64,000 bases of DNA from Rhodanobacter sp. FW104-R8 (GTDB taxonomy: Bacteria; Pseudomonadota; Gammaproteobacteria; Xanthomonadales; Rhodanobacteraceae). A program made the position numbers and the translations under genes. Under the pieces are notes generated by a model. The model was not told the DNA's origin. It did no database searches and saw only the letters and a program-made list of their open reading frames with translations. Below are positions 16,650-26,773 of the stretch, in pieces; the stretch's first letter is position 1; each line of letters opens with the position of its first letter. The stretch lies in contig NZ_LVJR01000026.1 in assembly GCF_001617365.1 (NCBI RefSeq), positions 1 through 64,000 on the forward strand, written 5' to 3'.

Positions 16650-18040
16650 TCAGGGCAGCGGCGGGATCACCACGCGCACGCGCAGGCCGCTGCCGTATGG
16701 CGAGTCGAGCAGCTCGATGCTGGCGTGGTGCAGCTCGGCCGCGCGCTGCACGATCGACAGGCCCAGGCCGTAGCCGTCGCCGCGGCTGCCGGTCTCGCGG
16801 TGGAAACGCGCGAACACGCCGGCGCGGTGCTCGGCGGGAATGCCGGGGCCGTCGTCGGTCACGTCGACCAGCGCGCCCTGCGCGGTGCGGTCGAGCGACA
16901 GCTGCACCCGCCCGCCGGCCGGGGCGTGGCGCAGCGCGTTCTCCAGCAGGTTGCGCAGCAGCGCCGCGAGGGCGGCCTCGTAGCCCTGCACCGCCACCTG
17001 CGGCATCAGCCGCGCGAAGCTCAGCTCCGCGCCGCTCTCGGCGATCACCGGCGCCAGTTCCTCGATGACGTCCATCGCCACGGCGACCAGGTCGACCCGG
17101 CTGCGCTGGCCCGATGCGGCGCCCGCTTCCAGCCGGGCCAGCGCCAGCAGCTGCTCGACCCGCCGCGCCAGCGCGGCGAGGCCGTGCTGGGCGCTGCCCA
17201 GCGCGAGGTTCAGTTCGGCCGGGTCGGTGCTGGTCATCGCGCTTTCGAGGTTGATCGTGGCCGAGGCCAGCGGCGTGCGCAGCTCGTGCGCCACGTCGGC
17301 GCTGAAGCGTCGCTCGCGCTCCAGGGCATCTTCCAGCCGGGTCAGCTGTTCGTTCAGCGCCGCCAGCACCGGCTGCAATTCCTGCGGCGCGTCGCCCAGC
17401 AGCACCGGCTCGTGGCTGCCCGGCTCCCGCGACGACAACGCACGGGTCAGCGCCTCCAGCGGGCGCAGGCCGCGGCGTATCGCCCAGCCCACCAGCAGGG
17501 CCAGCAGCGGCAGGCCCACCAGCAGCGGCAGGCTGTGCTCCAGCCACACCGCGTGCATGATCTCGTCGCGGCTGTCGTAGCGCTCGCCGGTGCGGATCAC
17601 CACGCGGTTCGCGGTGTCGTGCAGGGTGAACACGCGCCAGCGGTACGGCCCTAGCCGCACGTCCTGGAAATCCGCGTCGCCGGCCTGCGGCGGCGGCATG
17701 CCGGCGAGGTTGGCGGTGGCCAGCACCATGCGGCCGGTGCGGTCGAACACCTGGAAGCCGACCTCGGACTCGTAGGTGTAGCGCTGCCGCGGCGGGCTGC
17801 CGACGAGGCGGGCCTCGATCGGCACCAGCAGGCGGTCGGCATCGCGGCGCTGCAGGGCGTCCAGGTCGGCATGCGCGATCAGCACCTGCAGCGTCCGCGC
17901 CGACTGCGCCAGCCGGCCGTCGGACAGCTCGCCCACTTCGCGGACAGTGCGCTTGAAGCTGAGCACGCCCAGTGGCAGCAGCACCGCGGCGAGCACCACG
18001 ATGATCAGCCAGCGCAGCCGGCCGTGCAGGCTCGCCGGCC

Positions 18041-18044
<4 letters not shown>
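16650..18044 (-). CDS. sensor histidine kinase (QseC/TctE-like)
   Basis: A 464-residue inner membrane sensor kinase: first membrane helix near residues 11-30, periplasmic sensor to about 170, second helix at about 171-190, then a dimerisation domain with phospho-acceptor His253 in FSADVAHELRTPLA, and an ATPase domain with N box LLRNLLENALRHAP, G1 DVTDDGPGIP and G2 GDGYGLGLSI. It overlaps the response regulator gene by 4 bases, so they are a cognate pair. Convergent to the efflux operon; it may sense the pump substrate or envelope stress, which is inference from position only. Confidence 0.93.
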
Positions 18045-18706
<662 letters not shown>

Positions 18707-19004
18707 GGACAGGTTCCTCCAGCCGACCTGCGCGCAGGTCGGCGCATGCGGGGATTATCCAGCCATCCGCTTACGAAGTGCTTAAGCCGGGCCGTCATGC
18801 GTTGCGGCGCATTTGCCGCCCGTTCGGGCCGGACGATAGAATCGGGCGGCGTGACGTGTGGCCATTCGGGTGATTGCAAGGATCGCCCGCGGTACGGCAT
18901 GCGGTGGCGTTGTCCCGCCATGGCATGCGGATGCCCATGAAGTGCCGGGGTGCCCGTCCCGTTGCCGGCGGCACCGACGACCTTTCCAATGAGCGCTGCG
19001 ACCG
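18707..19004. other. 298-bp intergenic region, divergent promoters
   Basis: Separates the response regulator gene (minus strand) from the antiporter operon (plus strand), so it must hold promoters for both. I see no convincing small gene, hairpin or repeat in it. Confidence 0.5.
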
Positions 19005-21911
19005 ATGCCCGACAACGCCCTGCCCAGCGCCATCGTCTGCCTGCCCTTCGCGGCCAGCGTGGCGGTGTCCCTGCTGCGTGGCCGCTGCGGCGGCCACAAG
19101 CTGGCGGCGTGGCTGATGACGGCCACCGCGCTGCTCGGACTGGTGCTTTCGCTGTGGCTGTACCCCGCGCTTGCCGCCGGCGGGGTATGGCGCCAGGTCA
19201 TCCCGTGGGCGCCGGGGCTGGACCTGGTGCTGCGGGTGGACGGTTTCGCCTGGCTGTTCATGCTGCTGGTCTGCGGCATCGGTGCGCTGGTGGGGCTGTA
19301 CGCGCGCTACTACATGTCGCCGGACGATCCGCTGGCGCGCTTCTACGCGTTGCTGCTGGCGTTCATGGGCTCGATGCTGGGCATCGTGACGGCGGGCAAC
19401 GTGATCCAGCTGGTGTTCTTCTGGGAGATGACCAGCCTGTTCTCGTTCCTGCTGATCGGCTACTGGCACCACGGCGCGTCGGCCCGCGACGGCGCGCGGA
19501 TGGCGCTGATCGTCACCGCCGGCGGCGGCCTGTGCCTGTTCGCCGGCGTGCTGCTGCTGGGCCATATCGCGGGCAGCTATGATCTCGACGCGATCCTCGC
19601 CGCCGGCGACGCGGTGCGCGCACATGCGCTGTACACGCCCACGCTGCTGCTGGTGCTGCTCGGCGCGTTCACCAAGAGCGCGCAGTTCCCGTTCCACTTC
19701 TGGCTGCCGCAGGCGATGTCGGCGCCCACCCCGGTGTCGGCCTACCTGCATTCGGCCACCATGGTGAAGGCCGGCGTGTTCCTGCTGGTGCGCTTCTGGC
19801 CGGTGCTGGGCGGCACCGGCGAGTGGTTCTGGATCGTCGGCGGGGTGGGCCTGGTCACGCTGGTGCTGGGCGCGTACTCGGCGATGTTCGAGCAGGACCT
19901 GAAAGGCGTGCTGGCCTATTCGACGATCAGCCACCTGGGCCTGATCACCATGCTGGTCGGCCTGGGCAGCGCGCTGGGCGTGGTGGCGGCGATCTTCCAC
20001 ATCGTCAACCATGCCACCTTCAAGGCCTCGCTGTTCATGGCCGCCGGCGCGGTCGACCACGAGGCCGGCACGCGCGACCTGCGCCGGCTCGGCGGGCTGC
20101 GCCGGGTGATGCCGGTCACCGCCACGCTGGCCCTGGTCGCGGCGGCGGCGATGGCCGGCGTGCCGCTGCTGAACGGCTTCCTGTCGAAGGAGATGTTCTT
20201 CGCCGAGACGCTGGCCGGCCGGCATGGCCCGCTGCTGGACGTGCTGACGGCGGTGCTTGCGGTGGCGGCCAGCGCGTTCGGCGTGGCCTACTCGATCCGC
20301 TTCGTGCGCGGGGCGTTCTTCGGCCGCCTGGCTACTGGCCTGCCGCGCCAGCCGCACGAGCCGCCGCTGTGGATGCGCGTGCCGATCGGCCTGCTGGCGC
20401 TGGCCTGCCTGCTGGTGGGCGTACTGCCGGCGCGGGTGATCGGGCCGTCGCTGCGGCTGGCGGCCGGCGCGGTACTGGGCGACGGCATGCCGGCCTACAG
20501 CCTGGCGGTGTGGCACGGCCTGACCACGCCGCTCGTGATGAGCGTGTGCGCGTTCGTGGCCGGCTGCCTGCTGTTCGCCGGCCTGCGCCGCCGTTTCGCC
20601 GGCCTCGAGGCGGCGCCGCTGACCGGGCGGCTCAGCGGCAAGCGCATCTTCGAGCGCGCACTGGCGGTGTTCGCCGCAGATATCCCGCGGCGGATCGAGC
20701 GCCGCTACCCGAGCCGCCGGCTGCAGCCGCAGCTGCTGCTGATCGTGCTGCTGGCGTTGCTGGCCGGCACCTTGGCGGCGACCAGCGCGCCGTTCGGCTT
20801 CCATCCGCGCTGGTCCAGCGTCGACCCGGCGTTCGCGCTGCTGTGGCTGCTCGGCGCGGCCTGCGCGATCGGCGCGGCGAGCCAGGCCAAGTTCCACCGC
20901 CTCGCCGCGCTGGTGCTCACCGGCGGCGCGGGGCTGGTGTCGTGCGTGAGCTTCGTGTGGCTGTCGGCGCCGGACCTGGCGGCGACCCAGCTGCTGGTCG
21001 AGGTAGTCACCACGATCCTGATCCTGCTCGGCCTGCGCTGGCTGCCCAAGCGCATCGAGGGGCTGGCGCCGGAGAGCCGCGCGCACCGCTTCCGTCGCCG
21101 GCGCGACGTCTTCATCGCGATCGCGGTGGGCCTGGGCGTGGCCACGCTCGCCTATGCGGCGATGATGCATCCGGTGGCCGACTCGATCTCACGCTTCTTC
21201 CTCGAGCGGGCCTATACCGAGGGCGGCGGCCGCAACGTGGTTAACGTGATCCTGGTCGACTTCCGCGGCTTCGACACGCTGGGCGAGATCAGCGTGCTGG
21301 CGATCGTGGCGCTGACCGTGTTCGCCCTGCTGCGCCGCTTCCGTCCGGCGGCCGAGAGCATCGACGCGCCGCTGCAGCAGCAGCGGCAGGCGGCGCCCGA
21401 CGCGGACCAGCCCGGCCGCGCGCCCGACCATTCGCTGACCGACTACCTGATGATCCCGGGCCTGATCATCCAGCTGATGTTCCCGCTGATCCTGCTGTTC
21501 GGGCTGCACCTGTTCCTGCGCGGGCACGACCTGCCGGGCGGCGGTTTCGTCGCCGGCATCACCGTGTCGGTGGCGCTGATCCTGCTGTACATGGCGCGCG
21601 GCGCACGCTGGGTGGAGGCGCACCTGCGCGTGCTGCCGGTGCGCTGGATCGGCGCCGGCCTGCTGCTGGCGGCGGGCACCGGACTGGGCTCGCTGGCGTT
21701 TGGCCGTCCCTTCCTCACCTCGTATTTCCGCTACGCGGAGCTGCCCCTGCTGGGCCAGCTGCCGCTGGCCTCGGCGGTGCTGTTCGACCTCGGCGTGTTC
21801 TGCGTGGTGGTGGGCGCCACCACGCTGATGCTGATCGCGCTGGCGCACCAGTCGCTGCGCCGTCCGCGCCAGGCGGCGGATGCGCCGGCCGCGGCGGGAG
21901 GGCCGGGCTGA
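19005..21911 (+). CDS. mnhA: Na+/H+ antiporter subunit A with fused subunit B
   Basis: A 968-residue Mrp/Mnh subunit related to the NuoL subunit of complex I. Glu141 (FFWEMTSLFSF), Lys224 (FTKSAQFPFHFWLP) and Lys255 (HSATMVKAGVFLL) sit at the conserved proton-path positions. Past residue ~790 the sequence (DYLMIPGLIIQLMFPLILLF onward) is a MrpB-like module, so A and B are fused, as in group 2 Mrp operons of Gram-negatives. With subunits C-G it forms a heptad-equivalent antiporter exporting Na+ (or K+) for protons, supporting alkaline and salt tolerance. The TGA overlaps the next ATG by one base. Confidence 0.95.
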   Translation: MPDNALPSAIVCLPFAASVAVSLLRGRCGGHKLAAWLMTATALLGLVLSLWLYPALAAGGVWRQVIPWAPGLDLVLRVDGFAWLFMLLVCGIGALVGLYARYYMSPDDPLARFYALLLAFMGSMLGIVTAGNVIQLVFFWEMTSLFSFLLIGYWHHGASARDGARMALIVTAGGGLCLFAGVLLLGHIAGSYDLDAILAAGDAVRAHALYTPTLLLVLLGAFTKSAQFPFHFWLPQAMSAPTPVSAYLHSATMVKAGVFLLVRFWPVLGGTGEWFWIVGGVGLVTLVLGAYSAMFEQDLKGVLAYSTISHLGLITMLVGLGSALGVVAAIFHIVNHATFKASLFMAAGAVDHEAGTRDLRRLGGLRRVMPVTATLALVAAAAMAGVPLLNGFLSKEMFFAETLAGRHGPLLDVLTAVLAVAASAFGVAYSIRFVRGAFFGRLATGLPRQPHEPPLWMRVPIGLLALACLLVGVLPARVIGPSLRLAAGAVLGDGMPAYSLAVWHGLTTPLVMSVCAFVAGCLLFAGLRRRFAGLEAAPLTGRLSGKRIFERALAVFAADIPRRIERRYPSRRLQPQLLLIVLLALLAGTLAATSAPFGFHPRWSSVDPAFALLWLLGAACAIGAASQAKFHRLAALVLTGGAGLVSCVSFVWLSAPDLAATQLLVEVVTTILILLGLRWLPKRIEGLAPESRAHRFRRRRDVFIAIAVGLGVATLAYAAMMHPVADSISRFFLERAYTEGGGRNVVNVILVDFRGFDTLGEISVLAIVALTVFALLRRFRPAAESIDAPLQQQRQAAPDADQPGRAPDHSLTDYLMIPGLIIQLMFPLILLFGLHLFLRGHDLPGGGFVAGITVSVALILLYMARGARWVEAHLRVLPVRWIGAGLLLAAGTGLGSLAFGRPFLTSYFRYAELPLLGQLPLASAVLFDLGVFCVVVGATTLMLIALAHQSLRRPRQAADAPAAAGGPG

Positions 21912-22252
21912 TGGAACTGGTGCTTGCCGCTGCGATCGGCATCCTCGCCGCCTCCGGCGTGTGGCTGCTGCTGCGCCCGCGCACGTTCCAGGTGATCATC
22001 GGGCTGACCCTGATCTCCTACGCGGTGAACCTCTTCATCTTCTCCATCGGCGGCCTGCGCACCGGCGCCGACCCGGTGCTGCAGGGCGCGGCCGGCGACC
22101 TCGCGCAGTACGCCGACCCGCTGCCGCAGGCGCTGGTGCTCACCGCGATCGTGATCGGCTTCGCCACCACCGCGCTGTTCCTGGTGGTGCTGCTGGCCTC
22201 GCGCGGGCTGACCGGCAACGACCACGTCGACGGCGAGGACGGCACGCCGTGA
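21911..22252 (+). CDS. mnhC: Na+/H+ antiporter subunit C
   Basis: A 113-residue three-helix membrane protein homologous to NuoK: it reads GVWLLLRPRTFQVIIGLTLI with the family's charged motif in the following helices (FSIGGLRTGADPVL). Starts on the last base of mnhA's stop and overlaps the mnhD GTG start by 4 bases. Essential small subunit of the Mrp complex. Confidence 0.94.
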   Translation: MELVLAAAIGILAASGVWLLLRPRTFQVIIGLTLISYAVNLFIFSIGGLRTGADPVLQGAAGDLAQYADPLPQALVLTAIVIGFATTALFLVVLLASRGLTGNDHVDGEDGTP

Positions 22253-23847
22253 ACAACCACCTGATCATCGCGCCGATCGTCACGCCGCTGCTGGTGGCCG
22301 CGCTGCAGCTGCTGGTGGGCGAGAAGCGCCGGCGCATGGTGCTGGCGCTGAGCATCGCCTCGTGCGTCGCGCTGGTGCTGCTGGCCGCCGCGCTGATGCT
22401 GGCGGTGTCCGGTGACGGCGCGCCGGCGGCGGTGTACCGCCTCGGCGACTGGCCGGCGCGTTTCGGCATCGTGCTGGTGGCCGACCGGCTGTCGGCGCTG
22501 ATGGTGCTGCTCACCGGCGTGCTCGCACTGGCGCTGCTGCCGTACGCGCTGGGCCGCTGGCAGCACCGCGGCGGCCACTTCCAGCCGCTGCTGCAGTTCC
22601 TGCTGATGGGCCTGAACGGTGCCTTCCTCACCGGTGACCTGTTCAACCTGTTCGTGTTCTTCGAGGTGCTGCTGGCGGCGTCCTACGGCCTCGCCCTGCA
22701 CGGCTCGGGCGCGCGGCGGGTCAGCGCGGGGCTGCACTACATCGCGGTGAACCTCACCGCCTCGATGCTGTTCCTGCTCGGCGTCAGCCTGATCTTCGGC
22801 GTCACCGGCACGCTCAACATGGCGGCGCTGGCCGAGCTGATTCCGCACGTGCCCGAGCGCACCCGCGCGCTGCTGCATGCGGGCGCGGCGCTGCTCGGCG
22901 TGGCGTTCCTGATCAAGACCGCGATGTGGCCGCTGGGCTTCTGGTTGCCGCGCACGTATGCGGCTGCGTCGCCGGCGGTGGCGGCGATGTTCGCGCTGAT
23001 GACCAAGGTCGGCATCTATGTCTTGCTGCGGCTGGGCCTGCTGCTGTTCGGCGCCGGCGCCGGTCCGGCGTCCGCCCATTTCGGCAGCGGCTGGATGCTG
23101 TGGGGCGGGGCGGCCACCGTGGCTGCCGGCGTCGTCGGCATGCTGGGCGCGCGCGACCTGGCCAAGCTGGCCGGCTACAACGTGGTGATCTCCTCCGGCA
23201 CCCTGCTCGGCGCGATCGGCCTGCAACAGCCGGCGGTGACCGCCGGCGCGCTGGCCTACCTGGTGATCTCCACACTGGCGATCGCCGCGTTCTTCCTGGT
23301 CGTCGGCCTGCTCGCCTCCGACGGCGACGACGAGACCGACGACAGCCTGAGCCTGGAGCCGTACGAGCAGCCGGGCGAAACGGCAGCGAACGAAAGCCTG
23401 TACGCGCAGGAGGACGAGCGGCCGGTGGTGATCCCCGCGCCGATCGCGATGCTGGGCGTGAGCTTCAGCGCCTGCGCGCTGCTGCTGGCGGGGTTGCCGC
23501 CGCTATCCGGCTTCCTGGCCAAGTTCGCGCTGCTGGCGCCGATGCTCGACGGCGGCGCGCGGTCCGGCGCGGGCGTGCTGTTCGCGCTGGTCGTCGTGGC
23601 CGGTTTCGGCACGGTGATCGCGCTGTGCCGCGCCGGCATCCAGATCTTCTGGGTCGAGCCGGAGCGGATCTTCCCGAAGGTGCATCTGGTCGAGAGCGCC
23701 TCCATCGCGATCCTGCTCGGCCTGTGCCTGCTGCTCACCGTGCTGGTCGAGCGGCCGCTGCGCTACCTGCGCGACACCGCCGGCCAGCTGCATGCGCCGG
23801 CCGGCTACGTCCACGCGGTGCTGCCGCCGGGGGAGGCCGCGCCATGA
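22249..23847 (+). CDS. mnhD: Na+/H+ antiporter subunit D
   Basis: A 532-residue polytopic protein related to NuoM/NuoN and to MnhA. The glutamate in LFNLFVFFEVLLAASYGLA and the lysine in FLIKTAMWPLGFWLP occupy the conserved proton-path positions. The start is a GTG at 22249 (GTGA overlap with mnhC); a longer reading upstream would run through mnhC out of frame. A hydrophilic insert of ~50 residues (GDDETDDSLSLEP onward) sits near residue 360-390, as in several proteobacterial homologues. Confidence 0.94.
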   Translation: MNNHLIIAPIVTPLLVAALQLLVGEKRRRMVLALSIASCVALVLLAAALMLAVSGDGAPAAVYRLGDWPARFGIVLVADRLSALMVLLTGVLALALLPYALGRWQHRGGHFQPLLQFLLMGLNGAFLTGDLFNLFVFFEVLLAASYGLALHGSGARRVSAGLHYIAVNLTASMLFLLGVSLIFGVTGTLNMAALAELIPHVPERTRALLHAGAALLGVAFLIKTAMWPLGFWLPRTYAAASPAVAAMFALMTKVGIYVLLRLGLLLFGAGAGPASAHFGSGWMLWGGAATVAAGVVGMLGARDLAKLAGYNVVISSGTLLGAIGLQQPAVTAGALAYLVISTLAIAAFFLVVGLLASDGDDETDDSLSLEPYEQPGETAANESLYAQEDERPVVIPAPIAMLGVSFSACALLLAGLPPLSGFLAKFALLAPMLDGGARSGAGVLFALVVVAGFGTVIALCRAGIQIFWVEPERIFPKVHLVESASIAILLGLCLLLTVLVERPLRYLRDTAGQLHAPAGYVHAVLPPGEAAP

Positions 23848-24332
23848 TCCGGCGCTGGCTGCCGTACCCGATCCTGTCCGCGCTGCTGCTGGCGGTCTGG
23901 CTGCTGCTGCAGCAGAGCGTGGCGCCGGGCACGATCCTGCTCGGCGCGCTGTTGGGCGTCGCGCTGGCGAAGGTGTTCGGCCTGCTGCGCCCGCCGAAGG
24001 CGCGGCTGCGCCACTATCCGCTGCTCGGCCGGTTGTTCCTGCGCGTGGTGCTGGACATCTTCCGCTCGAACCTCGCGGTGGCCCGGCTGATCCTGCGCCG
24101 CGACAGCCGCACGCGCTCCGGCTTCGTGGCGATCCCGCTGACCCTCACCGACCACCACGGTCTCGCCGTGCTGGCGTGCATCATCACCTCCACGCCGGGC
24201 ACGATCTGGGTCAGCTACGACCCCGACGCGAACATCCTGCTGATCCACGTGCTGGACCTGGTCGACGAGGCGGGCTGGATCGATTCGATCAAGCGGCGCT
24301 ACGAGCGCCCCCTGCTGGAGATCTTCCAATGA
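23844..24332 (+). CDS. mnhE: Na+/H+ antiporter subunit E
   Basis: A 162-residue protein with two N-terminal membrane helices and a soluble C-terminal half; the signature TSTPGTIWVSYDPDANILLI is typical of MnhE. Coupled to mnhD and mnhF by 4-base ATGA overlaps. Confidence 0.94.
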   Translation: MIRRWLPYPILSALLLAVWLLLQQSVAPGTILLGALLGVALAKVFGLLRPPKARLRHYPLLGRLFLRVVLDIFRSNLAVARLILRRDSRTRSGFVAIPLTLTDHHGLAVLACIITSTPGTIWVSYDPDANILLIHVLDLVDEAGWIDSIKRRYERPLLEIFQ

Positions 24333-24610
24333 GCCACGGCCTGCTTGGCGCCGCCGTCATCGTCGCGCAGATCCTGCTGCTGCTGGCGATGAGCTTCTCG
24401 ATCATCCGCATGGTGCGCGGCCCGCGCGCGCAGGACCGCGTGCTGGCGCTGGACGCGCTGTACGTCAACGCGATGCTGCTGCTGCTCACCGTCGGCATCC
24501 GCAGCGGCAGCCTGCTCTACGTCGAGGCCGGCCTGATCATCGCGCTGCTCGGCTTCGCCGGCACGGTGGCGCTGTCGAAATTCCTGATGCGCGGGCAGGT
24601 GATCGAATGA
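24329..24610 (+). CDS. mnhF: Na+/H+ antiporter subunit F
   Basis: A 93-residue three-helix membrane protein with the MnhF signature RMVRGPRAQDRVLALDALY. Overlaps mnhE and mnhG by 4 bases each. Confidence 0.94.
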   Translation: MSHGLLGAAVIVAQILLLLAMSFSIIRMVRGPRAQDRVLALDALYVNAMLLLLTVGIRSGSLLYVEAGLIIALLGFAGTVALSKFLMRGQVIE

Positions 24611-24960
24611 GCCGCCTCGACGCGCTGCCGCCGTGGGCGGCGATCCTGGTGGCGGCCTTCGTGCTGCTGGGCGCGCTGTTCGCCTTCGTCGGCTCGCTCG
24701 GCCTGCTGCGCCTGGAGAACTTCTACCAGCGCGTGCACGCACCGACCCTGGGCACCACGCTGGGCACGTTCTTCATGCTGGCCGGCTCGATCACCTGCTT
24801 CTCGGTGCTGCACGGCCGGCCGATCTTCTACGAGATCCTGATCGGCGTGTTCCTCACCCTGACCACGCCGATCACCCTGATGCTGCTGGTGCGCGCCGCG
24901 CTGTACCGCGACCGCGAGGAAGGCTCGCAGGACGTGCCGCAGCTGACGCCGAAGGACTGA
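24607..24960 (+). CDS. mnhG: Na+/H+ antiporter subunit G
   Basis: A 117-residue three-helix protein with the MnhG motif LGLLRLENFYQRVHAPT followed by a G/T-rich helix (LGTTLGTFFMLAGS). Last gene of the antiporter operon; the cytoplasmic tail is short and charged. The operon thus contains the complete set A(B)-C-D-E-F-G. Confidence 0.94.
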   Translation: MSRLDALPPWAAILVAAFVLLGALFAFVGSLGLLRLENFYQRVHAPTLGTTLGTFFMLAGSITCFSVLHGRPIFYEILIGVFLTLTTPITLMLLVRAALYRDREEGSQDVPQLTPKD

Positions 24961-25008
24961 CGCGCGGAGCCGCCGCAACCGCAGCGACCCCGTGCGATAC
25001 CGGCGGGA

Positions 25009-25206
25009 TTACAGCGTCCGCTCGAAATCCCGCACCTGGCGCTTGGCCTCGTCGCGCGCGATGCCGTAACGCTCCTGCACCTTGCCGACCAGATACTCGG
25101 TATTGCCCTCGGCCCGGGTCAGGTCGTCGTCGGTCAGGTCGCCCCACTTGGCCTTGATCTTGCCGGTGAGCTGTTTCCAGTTGCCCTGGATGCGGTCGTC
25201 GTTCAT
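25009..25206 (-). CDS. CsbD-family stress protein
   Basis: A 65-residue hydrophilic protein with the CsbD signature [20 protein letters not shown] and a charged C-terminus. CsbD-like proteins are abundant under general stress; their molecular role is unknown. Start at 25206 preceded by GGAGTGACACG. It converges on the antiporter operon. Confidence 0.9.
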   Translation of the reverse strand: MNDDRIQGNWKQLTGKIKAKWGDLTDDDLTRAEGNTEYLVGKVQERYGIARDEAKRQVRDFERTL

Positions 25207-25447
25207 GTCGTGTCACTCCGTTTGCGAATAGGGATGACAGGCGTGCCGTTGCAACCCGTCGCGGACCACTATCCGCACGGTGGCGTTAGGGCCAGGTGGT
25301 GGCGACGTGCATGGGTGGGGCGGGCGTTCAGGCGGTGGTGCATGGCGGAGGGTTCTAACCCGAGCGATGAACGCCGTTCGTGGCCGATTCCCACCAGTGG
25401 TCACACGGTGATTAGGATTCCGGTGTACGGATCATGATTGATTGGTG

Positions 25448-26773
25448 CTACTGAACGACTTCATCGGTGTGTGCAACCCAAAAGCCCGACGTCAGCGACA
25501 GATCCTCAACCAATCGATCGTTCTGCAGATCGAACGGCACGACCCGAAGGTGTAGATGCTGCGAATAGGTGAACACCGGCAACGGCTGCTGGAACCTGTG
25601 GGTCATGGGGTAGATCAGCAGCATCTGTCCTTCCGCGGGTAGGTAGCGGTGGCCGTAGGCGAAGAGCTGATAGAAGTCGGACTGGCTGAGGCCGTACTTA
25701 TCCTTGGTGCCACCCAAGGCCTGGTCAAGCAGCTTCCACTTGGTATCCAGTACCCAGGTCCGCTCACCCTGCTTGATGAGAAAGTCGGGTTTGAGCTGAA
25801 ACCAGTTCTGGCTGTCGTGTTCGCACAGGTACTGGCTGGACGCCTGCGTCTTGATTGTCGCGTCACGGGGTAGCGTCTTGCGCAGGCAGGCCTCGACATA
25901 GCGTTCGAAGATCTTCTCCATCGGGAACAGCAGGCTGGTGCCATGCCACTCGCCCATGACCGACAGCGGGGTCCGCTCGCCGAGTATCAATGCGCACCAC
26001 GGACGTGCTGGTTGGTAGTGCGTGAGTAGGCGATCGCTGCGCCAGCGGCGGAAGTCCTCGTTGACATTGCGGCTGCGTGGCACCGGCGCGAGAAAGGTCG
26101 CCAGCTCGTGGGCTAGCCGCCAGTTGCCAGCGTCGCGGGTCAGCCGACAGACTCGGTCCAGCGCTAAGCACAGCAGCCGATTCTCGGGTCGGTCGGCATC
26201 AAACACGTCGTGCTCGATCTGGAACAGGTGGTCGCGTCCCGGCGGCTGGCGCAGCTGGCGCGGTACATCCAGCCGGCCGCGCAGAAAACGCTGCTCTTCC
26301 TGCACATGGTGGTAGTCGAAGCGCAGGCCGCGTTTTACGAGCTTGTCCAGCGCTTGCAGGAACTGACGCATCACCCATTCGGTCAGCGGTGCGTCAAAAG
26401 TCTGGATCTCGGTGGGCGACGTTTCACGGGCTGGCACATCCAGGCAACGTGCCAGCATCTTTCGCAGCAGCCGGCGGGCCGCGTCGCGGTTGTCGCCGTG
26501 TTCTGCCGTCTTTGGCAAGATCTCGATGCGCGTTCCGCAAGGCGTCTCGATCACGCCGACATAGCTGTCCAGCCGCAACCAGCGGCGATCATCCACCTGC
26601 ACCAAAGCAGCGCCGGACTTCTGCAGTCGTGCGCTCTCACGGCACAGCCAGTCGAATGCCGATTCCGATACACGGGCGACGTCTAGCGAGCCCTCTGCAA
26701 CGGCTGACGTGGTTAGCCGAGCGTATTCCCTGACGACGACAGGCTGGCGCACCTGTTCAGACCTTGCCGTCAC
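25448..26773 (-). CDS. mcrC: McrC-type restriction nuclease subunit
   Basis: A 441-residue McrC homologue. The C-terminal half has a PD-(D/E)xK nuclease core: Asp330 in LKPDFLI, then Asp343 and Lys345 in WVLDTKW. The N-terminal domain would dock on the McrB AAA+ ring. In McrBC systems this subunit cuts DNA carrying modified cytosines after McrB translocation. The GTG at 26773 overlaps the mcrB end by 17 bases. Last gene of a six-gene defence operon. The gap between it and csbD (25207-25447) contains no gene that I can see. Confidence 0.9.
   Translation of the reverse strand: MTARSEQVRQPVVVREYARLTTSAVAEGSLDVARVSESAFDWLCRESARLQKSGAALVQVDDRRWLRLDSYVGVIETPCGTRIEILPKTAEHGDNRDAARRLLRKMLARCLDVPARETSPTEIQTFDAPLTEWVMRQFLQALDKLVKRGLRFDYHHVQEEQRFLRGRLDVPRQLRQPPGRDHLFQIEHDVFDADRPENRLLCLALDRVCRLTRDAGNWRLAHELATFLAPVPRSRNVNEDFRRWRSDRLLTHYQPARPWCALILGERTPLSVMGEWHGTSLLFPMEKIFERYVEACLRKTLPRDATIKTQASSQYLCEHDSQNWFQLKPDFLIKQGERTWVLDTKWKLLDQALGGTKDKYGLSQSDFYQLFAYGHRYLPAEGQMLLIYPMTHRFQQPLPVFTYSQHLHLRVVPFDLQNDRLVEDLSLTSGFWVAHTDEVVQ

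Noticed and set aside
18795-21170. 791-codon frame antisense to mnhA
   Set aside because: Same His/Gln/Arg-rich shadow composition; mnhA is certain from conserved residues.
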